A stretch of 64,000 bases of DNA, taken from the NCBI GenBank assembly GCA_947507965.1, contig CANNQU010000003.1, forward strand, positions 1 through 64,000. Reading direction: 5' to 3'. Source of the DNA: Bacteroidota bacterium. GTDB lineage: Bacteria; Bacteroidota; Bacteroidia; UKL13-3. The notes beneath the pieces were generated by a model. That model worked only from the letters and a program-made list of their open reading frames with translations. It ran no database searches and was not told the origin of the DNA. Of the stretch, positions 29,055 through 37,005 are shown piece after piece (position 1 is the first letter of the stretch; the number at the start of each line of letters is the position of its first letter). A program made the translations under genes and the position numbers.

Positions 29055-30452
29055 ATGTTATCCTACAAGCAAACTCTAAATTACTTATATACCCAGTTGC
29101 CGATGTTTACCCGAGTGGGTGAAGCAGCCTATAAGCCCAACCTAAACAATACACTAAAACTTCTTGAGGCATTAAATAATCCACATCACAAACTAAGGTG
29201 CATTCACGTGGCAGGCACCAATGGCAAAGGTAGTACGAGTAATATGCTCGCCGCGGTTTTGCAGCGTGCCGGATATAAAACCGGACTTTATACATCACCG
29301 CATCTTCTCGATTTTCGTGAGCGAATTCGACTCAATGGTAAAATGATTTCAAAGCATTATGTGGTTCAATTTGTGGATCAACACAGGGCTCTTTTTCTCG
29401 AGATAAAGCCTTCTTTTTTTGAGATGACCGTAGCCCTCTGTTTTAAGTATTTTGAAGACCGTAAAATTGATATTGCCATCATAGAAACAGGCCTTGGAGG
29501 GCGTTTAGATTCTACTAATGTAATTACACCGCTACTCAGTGTAATTACCAATATAGGGTTAGATCATACCAATTTGTTAGGCGGTACTGTTCAAAAAATT
29601 GCGGCAGAGAAGGCCGGAATCATAAAGCAGATGGTGCCCAGTGTAATGGGTGAAACGGATGTTCTTACCAAGCGCATTTTTATAGCGAAGGCTAAAGAGA
29701 TGAAGAGTGAGCTCGTATTCGCAGATCAACGAATAAAAATTGAAACACGACGAAGAAAAGTTGACTCAATGGATATTAAAGTTATGGATGCAGGCAAAAC
29801 CTGGTTTGATAAAATTACGATCTCTTTGGCCGGCACCTATCAATTGAAAAACATTGCTACCGTTTTACAAAGCATTAAACTTTTGCGATCTTCATTGGTA
29901 ATCACGGATAAGGATATCGTAAAGGGCTTGGGCCATATTCAGCAGATTACGGGCTTTGCGGGCCGATGGCAGGTAGTACAACAACATCCGTTAGTAATTT
30001 TAGATACCGGTCATAATGCCCATGGACTAACACAAAGCATGGAGCAATTAAAAGAATATCGTACAAAAAAAATTCGCATCGTGTTGGGTGTAGTACAGGA
30101 TAAAAAATTAGATGATATTTTTTCTTTACTACCTCAAAATGCCGACTACTATTTATGTTCACCCAATCTCCCCAGAGCTTTGCCGGTGAATGAATTACTG
30201 ATTTCATTTCGATCTCATAACCTAAATTCGATTGCTTGCTTAAGTGTTGTTAAGGCATACCTAAAAGCGCTTAGCGAGTCACAAAGGGAAGATGTTATTT
30301 ATGTAGGAGGCAGTACTTTCGTCGTTGCTGAGGTTTTAGAGTATTTGAAGAAGAGGGAGAACATGCGAGAATCAAAACCAACAAAACCATCGACTATAAC
30401 CCGTATTCCTACAAAGAAAATTGCGACCCAAAAGTCTAAAAAAATTGAATAA
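29055..30452 (+). CDS. folC: Bifunctional folylpolyglutamate synthase/dihydrofolate synthase
   Basis: HVAGTNGKGSTSNMLAAVLQRAGYKTGLYTSPHLLDFRERI, ETGLGGRLDSTNV, LDTGHNAHG. Confidence 0.95.
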   Translation: MLSYKQTLNYLYTQLPMFTRVGEAAYKPNLNNTLKLLEALNNPHHKLRCIHVAGTNGKGSTSNMLAAVLQRAGYKTGLYTSPHLLDFRERIRLNGKMISKHYVVQFVDQHRALFLEIKPSFFEMTVALCFKYFEDRKIDIAIIETGLGGRLDSTNVITPLLSVITNIGLDHTNLLGGTVQKIAAEKAGIIKQMVPSVMGETDVLTKRIFIAKAKEMKSELVFADQRIKIETRRRKVDSMDIKVMDAGKTWFDKITISLAGTYQLKNIATVLQSIKLLRSSLVITDKDIVKGLGHIQQITGFAGRWQVVQQHPLVILDTGHNAHGLTQSMEQLKEYRTKKIRIVLGVVQDKKLDDIFSLLPQNADYYLCSPNLPRALPVNELLISFRSHNLNSIACLSVVKAYLKALSESQREDVIYVGGSTFVVAEVLEYLKKRENMRESKPTKPSTITRIPTKKIATQKSKKIE

Positions 30453-30930
30453 GCAAGTGATACCTAAAATAATTATTTATACCGATGGGGCCGCCCTTGG
30501 AAATCCAGGTCCTGGTGGATATGGCGTGGTGATGCTCTACGGGGATAAGCGCAAAGAAATTAGCGAAGGGTATAAACTCACCACCAACAACCGCATGGAG
30601 TTGCTAGCCGTGATCGTGGCTTTGGAGCATCTAAAGAAGGAGAATCTGGAAGTCACTATTTATTCCGACTCGCAATATGTGGTTAATAGTATTGAAAAGA
30701 AATGGGTTTTTGGCTGGGTAAAGAAAGGCTTTAAAGGCAAAAAAAATGAAGACCTATGGCGACGATATTTGCTTGTACACGAAAAACATAAAATAAGTTT
30801 GGTATGGGTTAAAGGGCATGCCGGGCTAAAGGAGAATGAGCGCTGCGACGAACTCTCTGTGATAGCGGCCCATAGCCGCCAGAAGCACAGAGATGTTTGG
30901 TATGAGGAGAATTCAGGAAGTGAAAATTAG
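30445..30930 (+). CDS. rnhA: Ribonuclease HI
   Basis: IYTDGAALGNPGPGGYGVVMLYG, TTNNRMELLAVIVALE, IYSDSQYVVNS, WVKGHAG; likely TTG start 30445 (or GTG 30457) overlapping folC stop. Confidence 0.93.
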   Translation: MNKQVIPKIIIYTDGAALGNPGPGGYGVVMLYGDKRKEISEGYKLTTNNRMELLAVIVALEHLKKENLEVTIYSDSQYVVNSIEKKWVFGWVKKGFKGKKNEDLWRRYLLVHEKHKISLVWVKGHAGLKENERCDELSVIAAHSRQKHRDVWYEENSGSEN

Positions 30931-31039
30931 TAACGAAAGCGACTATTTTATTCTGTTGCTTTGGCAATCGAAGGAATCTTTAGATTGATCGTTGTTCAAG
31001 AAGAATGCCGTTTAACGTAAATATAAAAAAATCAGAATC

Positions 31040-32374
31040 ATGAGAATTCATCTAATTGCCTGTGGAGGTGCAGTAATGCATAATATGACCATTGCATTGC
31101 ATCTAAAAGGATATCATGTGACCGGCAGTGATGACGCCATTTACGAACCGGCAAAATCGCGTTTAGAAAAATATGGCTTATTGCCTGATCGCTTAGGATG
31201 GGATGCCAATAGAATCACGACTGAATTAGATGCGGTAATACTAGGGATGCATGCGAAGAAGGACAATGCTGAATTGCTTCGTGCGCAAGAATTGGGATTG
31301 AAAATTTATTCGTTTCCCGAATTCATTTATGAAAATTGCAAAGATAAAATTCGTGTGGTAATCGGAGGAAGCCATGGCAAGACCACCACCACGGCTATGA
31401 TCATGCATGTATTGCATGTGCTCCATAGGAAGTTTGATTACATGGTAGGTTCGCAAGTGCAAGGCTTCGAAACCATGGTACAGCTAACCGAAGAAGCTCC
31501 TATCATTATTTTGGAGGGCGACGAATATCTGTCATCACCCATTGATATGCGACCGAAGTTTCATTTATACAAACCCCATGTTGCCATGATCACCGGTATC
31601 GCATGGGATCATATTAATGTGTTTCCCACCTTTGAGAATTATGTTGAGCAATTTGAAATTTTCGTGGAGTGTATGGCTCCTCTTACGAAATTGTTCTATT
31701 ATGAAAATGATGCCAATCTAAGAAGAATCGCAGCGAACAACACCCGGATACATAGTAAAGCATACCGTACGCCATCGTACACAATTGATGATGAAAACAT
31801 AACCCATGTTTTAAGTGGAGAAAAGACCTACCCGTTACAAATTTTCGGTGAGCATAATTTGCAAAATATGGAAGGTGCGCGCATGGTGTGTGAATGTTTA
31901 GAAATCTCGGCCGATGCTTTTTATTCTGCCATGCAATCATTTACAGGCGCGGCAAAGCGCTTAGAGCTTTTGCATAACAGCGATAAGCTCATCGTGTATC
32001 GGGATTTTGCGCACTCACCTTCCAAGTTAGCAGGAACAGTGAAAGCAGTGAAACAACAATTTAAAAACAAGAAGCTCATCGCGGTCTTTGAGTTGCATAC
32101 CTTTAGTAGCCTCGATCGTAATTTCCTCCCTCAATATTTAAATTGCATGAAAGATGCCGACATGGCTTTGGTGTATTTTGATGAAGAAACATTAAAACAA
32201 AAAAACAAGGCTTTAACGATAGAAGAAGTGAAAGCGGGTTTTGGAGCTAATGTGAAGGTGTTTTCAAAGGCATCCTTAGTAGAGGAGGAGATTTATAAAT
32301 TGACACAGGCCCACCCTGCGGTTCTTTTGCTTATGAGCTCGGGCACTTTTGGTGGTATAAAGTGGGAATTTTAA
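31040..32374 (+). CDS. mpl: Mur ligase family protein, UDP-N-acetylmuramate:tripeptide ligase (Mpl)-like
   Basis: HLIACGGAVMHNMTIALHLKGYHVTGSDD, IGGSHGKTTTTAMI, LEGDEYLSSPIDMRPKF, YRDFAHSPSKLAGT. Confidence 0.82.
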   Translation: MRIHLIACGGAVMHNMTIALHLKGYHVTGSDDAIYEPAKSRLEKYGLLPDRLGWDANRITTELDAVILGMHAKKDNAELLRAQELGLKIYSFPEFIYENCKDKIRVVIGGSHGKTTTTAMIMHVLHVLHRKFDYMVGSQVQGFETMVQLTEEAPIIILEGDEYLSSPIDMRPKFHLYKPHVAMITGIAWDHINVFPTFENYVEQFEIFVECMAPLTKLFYYENDANLRRIAANNTRIHSKAYRTPSYTIDDENITHVLSGEKTYPLQIFGEHNLQNMEGARMVCECLEISADAFYSAMQSFTGAAKRLELLHNSDKLIVYRDFAHSPSKLAGTVKAVKQQFKNKKLIAVFELHTFSSLDRNFLPQYLNCMKDADMALVYFDEETLKQKNKALTIEEVKAGFGANVKVFSKASLVEEEIYKLTQAHPAVLLLMSSGTFGGIKWEF

Positions 32375-32400
32375 AGTGGATTTTAATCGGGGAATAAATT

Positions 32401-32408
32401 TAATTTTG
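32401..32408 (+). promoter_or_regulatory. Possible Bacteroidetes -7 element upstream of pgmB
   Basis: TAATTTTG matches TAnnTTTG; only 4 bp upstream of ATG 32413 so weak. Confidence 0.25.
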
Positions 32409-32412
32409 CAAT

Positions 32413-33060
32413 ATGAAGATTAAGGCATGTATTTTTGATTTGGATGGCGTTATTGTGGACACGGCGAAGTTTCATTTTAAAGCGTGGAAGCAATTGGCTG
32501 ATGAACTCCAGATTCCTTTTAATGAACATGATAATGAGCAACTCAAAGGGGTAAGTCGCACTACCTCATTGGAGATTATTCTACAAAAAGGCACAAAAAA
32601 ATATAGCGATGACGAGAAGTTATTGATGGCGAAGAAAAAAAACGAATGCTATCTGGAGTATTGTGCCACGATTGATGCGGGAGATATCTTGCCCGGAATA
32701 AAATTATTCCTTGACGAATTAAAAGAAAAAAAAATCCTCGTAGGCTTGGGTAGTGCAAGTAAAAATGCGCTACTTATTCTTAACAAATTAAACCTCACAA
32801 GTTACTTCGATGCCATCGTTGATGGCAATAAAATAACGGAAGCGAAACCAAATCCTCAGGTTTTTTTAAAAGCGGCTGAAGAGTTAAATGTACTGCCTCA
32901 TGAAGCGGTTGTTATTGAAGATGCTGAAGCCGGCGTGGAAGCTGCCGTGAAGGGTGGATTTTTTTCAATAGGAATTGGCGATCCGAAGATTCTTGCCAAA
33001 GCAAACGTTGTTTTCTCATCAACAGCGTACTTAAACCTGGTTGTTTTAAACCGGTTATAG
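32413..33060 (+). CDS. pgmB: Beta-phosphoglucomutase (HAD superfamily)
   Basis: CIFDLDGVIVDTAKFHFKAWKQLA, LKGVSRTTSLEIIL, GLGSASKNA, AKPNPQVFLKAAEEL, VVIEDAEAGVEAA. Confidence 0.92.
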   Translation: MKIKACIFDLDGVIVDTAKFHFKAWKQLADELQIPFNEHDNEQLKGVSRTTSLEIILQKGTKKYSDDEKLLMAKKKNECYLEYCATIDAGDILPGIKLFLDELKEKKILVGLGSASKNALLILNKLNLTSYFDAIVDGNKITEAKPNPQVFLKAAEELNVLPHEAVVIEDAEAGVEAAVKGGFFSIGIGDPKILAKANVVFSSTAYLNLVVLNRL

Positions 33061-33086
33061 AATCGTAATTATCTTTCGAATAGATT

Positions 33087-33515
33087 TTATTTTTTCTTCA
33101 CGAAAATAGTTTCTCTGGTGTAGTCAACACCACTATTTGGAGCGGATATCCAGGTCCATTTCTCGCCACCAATAATTCGTTCACGGGTGTATGGTTTTCC
33201 GTCGATGAGCAGCCTATCGCCCTCGTGTTCATCTATTTCCCATTTCCCCTCTGTATCTGATTTTAAACCCGAGAAGGATGTGAAATTAACTTCAAACTGA
33301 GCTAAATCATAACCTTCAACGAGGGTCTTACTTAGGGCAAACCAACCCAGTGTATCGTTCTTAAGGGTAGAGTCGAGCAATTGTATTGCCTCTTCATACT
33401 TTACCTGTTCAACTTTTTGTATCACCCATACACCAGAAAATTGAAACGGCCCATTGCGTTTTCTACATGAAGTGGTAATGGAAAGTAAAAGAAGAATAGA
33501 GATAAATAATTTCAT
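33087..33515 (-). CDS. Module protein C, copy 1: small lipoprotein
   Basis: Lipobox ITTSCRKRN; shares GGEKWTWI..NSG..YTRETI.VK.K, KVEQV.Y, ND..GWFA, SGLK.D with 35058..35486. Confidence 0.8.
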   Translation of the reverse strand: MKLFISILLLLSITTSCRKRNGPFQFSGVWVIQKVEQVKYEEAIQLLDSTLKNDTLGWFALSKTLVEGYDLAQFEVNFTSFSGLKSDTEGKWEIDEHEGDRLLIDGKPYTRERIIGGEKWTWISAPNSGVDYTRETIFVKKK

Positions 33516-33532
33516 GGTCTTTTCCTATTTAA

Positions 33533-34294
33533 TTATAAGCTGTAAAGTTTGTAGGCCACCCCCAAATCGATAAATATGGATTGAAAACGGCTTTGAACGT
33601 AGTTTCCTTTATAATAAGGCCAACCACCCGTTGCCTGATAGGATACTAAGTCTTCCGGCAATCGTTGGTCGTAAACTTGATCATTAAAGTCTATACCACC
33701 AAAAATAGGGCACCATCGGAGGGCAGCTGTTAAGCCGATCGGTCCTTTTAATCGATATATTTTGCCGCCGATACAACTTGCTAAGGTAAAGGCATTATAG
33801 ATGCTATTTAATTTTGCATCGGTACCAATGCTTCGATAGCCGTCTCTATAGTTCATCTCTGCAATAATATTGGCATTGGCTACATAGATGCCAAAGAATA
33901 ACCCACCACCACCGTTCTTGGTGATGGTGCCATAACCAAAATCCATCCCAATCGTATTTTGTTTTAATTTGAATTCACGGGTCGTATAGGTGTTGATTTT
34001 GGATGATGAGGTGGCCGAAACATGATGCTGATAGTATCCCATCATAATGCCCATACCGTAGATGACATCGCATCCAAAAGAATATCCCATGGTGGCACCA
34101 AAATTTCGAAGCTTGGTTTCATTGTTTGGGTTTTGAAGGTTATAAGAGGTAACCAATTTTTGAAATGATGTGCCTCTTGTATAGCCTACTTTTGCATCGA
34201 TATGAGAGGCAATTAATAGGGTTGTTTTAGAGGAACTTTGCGCGAACAATTCGAGGGTAAGGAAGAGTAAAAACAGAGGAAATAATTTTTTCAT
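33533..34294 (-). CDS. Module protein B, copy 1: secreted, outer-membrane-barrel-like
   Basis: Signal peptide; MGYYQH, YTREF.L, YRDGY.SIG.D..LN.IY, RWCP, LPEDL shared with 35494..36264. Confidence 0.8.
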   Translation of the reverse strand: MKKLFPLFLLFLTLELFAQSSSKTTLLIASHIDAKVGYTRGTSFQKLVTSYNLQNPNNETKLRNFGATMGYSFGCDVIYGMGIMMGYYQHHVSATSSSKINTYTTREFKLKQNTIGMDFGYGTITKNGGGGLFFGIYVANANIIAEMNYRDGYRSIGTDAKLNSIYNAFTLASCIGGKIYRLKGPIGLTAALRWCPIFGGIDFNDQVYDQRLPEDLVSYQATGGWPYYKGNYVQSRFQSIFIDLGVAYKLYSL

Positions 34295-34309
34295 GTGATT
34301 CGAGTTTAT

Positions 34310-34960
34310 TTAGGATTTTGCTTTTTTCAAATTCAGTAATAAAGCTACCGTCAAATTGGATGGTTTTAACCTGTCGTTAAACCAAAATCGAACATCACCA
34401 AACCCCGTATGATAGGAAGTTTTTAGCGTCAGTTTTTCAGTTAGATGTCTTTCAATATGAATATCGAACATAAAAAAGGTAAGAGGAGGGAAGAGCATTA
34501 TGGGTTTCCCAAAGGCATCGCCCCAATCGGTATTATTGTAATTTTCAACGGTAGCATTTTTGTGTTTAACATTAAAATAGGTGGCATCCATTCCGCCACC
34601 GAACCCCCATTTTTTGTATTTATAACCGGCACAAAATACGAGTGCATTCATCTTTGGTTTGAACGATTCTTTATATTGTACGCCATTCTCGGAATATTCT
34701 GAGGTATAAATATTATGCCGATTATTCCAAGAAGCCTCCACCCAACCCTTTTCAAAATCAATCCTATATCCTAGATAGAGGCCGTGAAAGAGCGAATTAT
34801 AGTTAAAGTCGGCATGGTACTTTTTTTCTAAAACGAAGGTCTTGCTTTGAACATTACCCAAGCCAGGAACCCATATTCCTCCTTGATATCCGATAATAAA
34901 GCCTGCTTTGGTGGTAAAGCAAAAGAAAACAATAAAACAAAGGCTGGTAATTCGTTTCAT
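34310..34960 (-). CDS. Module protein A, copy 1: secreted, outer-membrane-barrel-like
   Basis: Start ATG 34960 (MKRITSLCFIVFFCFTTKAGFIIGYQGGIWVP); shares GF.IGYQGGI.VP, YHA.F.YN..F.G..LGYRI, N..T.AFLLN with 36280..36939. Confidence 0.8.
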   Translation of the reverse strand: MKRITSLCFIVFFCFTTKAGFIIGYQGGIWVPGLGNVQSKTFVLEKKYHADFNYNSLFHGLYLGYRIDFEKGWVEASWNNRHNIYTSEYSENGVQYKESFKPKMNALVFCAGYKYKKWGFGGGMDATYFNVKHKNATVENYNNTDWGDAFGKPIMLFPPLTFFMFDIHIERHLTEKLTLKTSYHTGFGDVRFWFNDRLKPSNLTVALLLNLKKAKS

Positions 34961-34986
34961 CTTTGGTTTTATGAGGGTGGGTTTTA

Positions 34987-35016
34987 CAAAGTTATAGAAT
35001 GCGAACAAACCACCAA
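34987..35016 (-). promoter_or_regulatory. Bacteroidetes sigma-ABfr-type promoter for module copy 1
   Basis: Reverse strand TTG (35016-35014) - 19 nt - TAACTTTG (34994-34987), 26 nt before ATG 34960. Confidence 0.75.
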
Positions 35017-35057
35017 ATTAAAAGCAAAAAAAATGCTGGAATATATTGCTATGAAAT

Positions 35058-35486
35058 TTATTTTCGCTTTACATAAATGGTTTCTCTTGTATACGATGCT
35101 CCGCTATTTGATTCCGTGATCCAAGTCCATTTTTCTCCGCCTGAAATACGGGTACGGGTAAAAAACTGATCATTAATTTCTAGTCTGTCCCCATTATTTT
35201 CATCAATCGCCCAAAAGGTATAGAAATCGGTTTTGAGCCCAGAGATAGAAACGAAATTAATTTTTATTTTGCCCTGACCGTTAAATCCGGTTGCATTTTG
35301 AAATGCGAACCAACCAACCGTGTCATTTTCTATTAAGGAATCGAGAGTTTTTTGATCATTGATGTACCTTACTTGTTCTACTTTTTGTATTTCCCATGCA
35401 CCGGCAAAATAAAACTTGTTATTTCTTTTTTTGCACGACACGGCAAGGAAAAAGAGGAAGAAAACCAGGATATATTTTTTCATCAT
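35058..35486 (-). CDS. Module protein C, copy 2: small lipoprotein
   Basis: Lipobox LAVSCKKRN; paralog of 33087..33515. Confidence 0.8.
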   Translation of the reverse strand: MMKKYILVFFLFFLAVSCKKRNNKFYFAGAWEIQKVEQVRYINDQKTLDSLIENDTVGWFAFQNATGFNGQGKIKINFVSISGLKTDFYTFWAIDENNGDRLEINDQFFTRTRISGGEKWTWITESNSGASYTRETIYVKRK

Positions 35487-35493
35487 TGAATAA

Positions 35494-36264
35494 CTATTTA
35501 AAGATTCCGGATAGATTTATTGCGATACCTAAGTCGAAGAAAAAAGATTGGAAACTGGCTTTTACATTTTTCCCTTGATATGAATTGGGTCCACCAGCGA
35601 TACCACTTAAATCTTCCGGTAAATACAGTAGCGCATTTTTGTTATTAGAACCTTTCCCGTAATCGCTCATCTCAATGATGCCCGACATCGGACACCATCT
35701 TACCGATGACGAAATGGCAACAGGACCAATTAATTGAAACGCTTTCACCCCAAGGCTGCCAGAGAAACCGAACCCATGATAAATTCCATTCAATATGCCA
35801 TCGTTTCCAATACTCTTATATCCATCTCGATATTTTATGCCGGAAGTAAGCACGGCACTAGCGTAATACACCCCGAAGAAACCAGCAATACCATTATTAT
35901 CCTGGATAACGCCTCCCCCAAAATCAGCCCCCCAGGATCGCTGTGTGAGGTAAAACTCGCGAGTGTAATATTCGTTTATTTGTGATGCAGCGTAGGCTGA
36001 AATTTTATGTTGATAATATCCCATGAAGATGCCTTCTTTGAACCACCAGTCGGCGTTTATAGCCCATCCGGTGCAGCTACCGAAATTAGGCAGTTTCGAT
36101 TTATTTGTTGGATTGGCATTATTATAGGAAGTGACAAATTTCTCAAAGGAAGACCCTTTTGTTGTTCCAACCTTACCTGAAACGCCAATCATCAAACTCC
36201 CTAACTGGGCATTGGTATTAAGCATAAAGAGGGTGATCCCAAAAAGCAATACGAGTTTCTTCAT
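35494..36264 (-). CDS. Module protein B, copy 2: secreted, outer-membrane-barrel-like
   Basis: Signal peptide MKKLVLLFGITLFMLNTNAQ; paralog of 33533..34294. Confidence 0.8.
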   Translation of the reverse strand: MKKLVLLFGITLFMLNTNAQLGSLMIGVSGKVGTTKGSSFEKFVTSYNNANPTNKSKLPNFGSCTGWAINADWWFKEGIFMGYYQHKISAYAASQINEYYTREFYLTQRSWGADFGGGVIQDNNGIAGFFGVYYASAVLTSGIKYRDGYKSIGNDGILNGIYHGFGFSGSLGVKAFQLIGPVAISSSVRWCPMSGIIEMSDYGKGSNNKNALLYLPEDLSGIAGGPNSYQGKNVKASFQSFFFDLGIAINLSGIFK

Positions 36265-36279
36265 GATTTGTTTTTTAAA

Positions 36280-36939
36280 TTATTTTCCAATATTTAATAA
36301 AAAAGCCAACGTAACATTGTTGGGCTTGAAATCATAAAATGTTTTTATTGCATCATTGGCAAAGGTAATCTCGCCAATTCCAAAATGGTAGGTAGCTCGA
36401 AGGCGAATTAACTTTCCAAAATGTCGTTCAAGGATAAAGCAGAAGCTTGGATTGTTAGGTAATCCGAATATGGTAATGGGCGTGCCATAGTCATACGTCC
36501 ATTTGGTGGCACTAAAGTCTGCTATTTTACCGCGCTTCATCATCACATTTAAGTTCGACATATTAAAACCAGCACCAAGCCCCCAGTTTTCATATATCAC
36601 TCCCGCATCAAAAACAAGTTCATTCATTCGAGTTTTAATGGAGAGTTTATATTTTTCATTTGTTGAGTTAAGGTATTCGGAGGTGAAAATATTTTGTTTT
36701 TTATTCCAAGCTAAGCTTATCCAATAGGCATCGTCTTCTATTCGATATCCCAAAAAGATACCTTTAAAAAAATTATTATAATGGAAGTTTGCATGATAAA
36801 CTTGGTTATAATAATACATGGTAGATTGGGTGTTTGCTATTGATGGAACATATATTCCTCCCTGATATCCAATAACAAAACCAGCTTTAGAAGAGATGCA
36901 AAAGAAGGTGATAAGACCCAGGGTAAAAAGTAGTTTCAT
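36280..36939 (-). CDS. Module protein A, copy 2: secreted, outer-membrane-barrel-like
   Basis: Signal peptide MKLLFTLGLITFFCISSKA; paralog of 34310..34960. Confidence 0.8.
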   Translation of the reverse strand: MKLLFTLGLITFFCISSKAGFVIGYQGGIYVPSIANTQSTMYYYNQVYHANFHYNNFFKGIFLGYRIEDDAYWISLAWNKKQNIFTSEYLNSTNEKYKLSIKTRMNELVFDAGVIYENWGLGAGFNMSNLNVMMKRGKIADFSATKWTYDYGTPITIFGLPNNPSFCFILERHFGKLIRLRATYHFGIGEITFANDAIKTFYDFKPNNVTLAFLLNIGK

Positions 36940-36966
36940 CTTTTAGCAGGAATGATTAGCTAAGAG

Positions 36967-36996
36967 CAAAGTTAATGCTTATAGCGGTACTTCCAA
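36967..36996 (-). promoter_or_regulatory. Bacteroidetes sigma-ABfr-type promoter for module copy 2
   Basis: Reverse strand TTG (36996-36994) - 19 nt - TAACTTTG (36974-36967), 27 nt before ATG 36939. Confidence 0.78.
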
Positions 36997-37005
36997 CCCC
37001 GTGTT

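Noticed and set aside
33087-36939. A-B-C module as toxin-antitoxin or immunity pairs
   Set aside because: All three proteins have export signals and barrel/lipoprotein features; no toxin-like domain or small cytosolic antitoxin.
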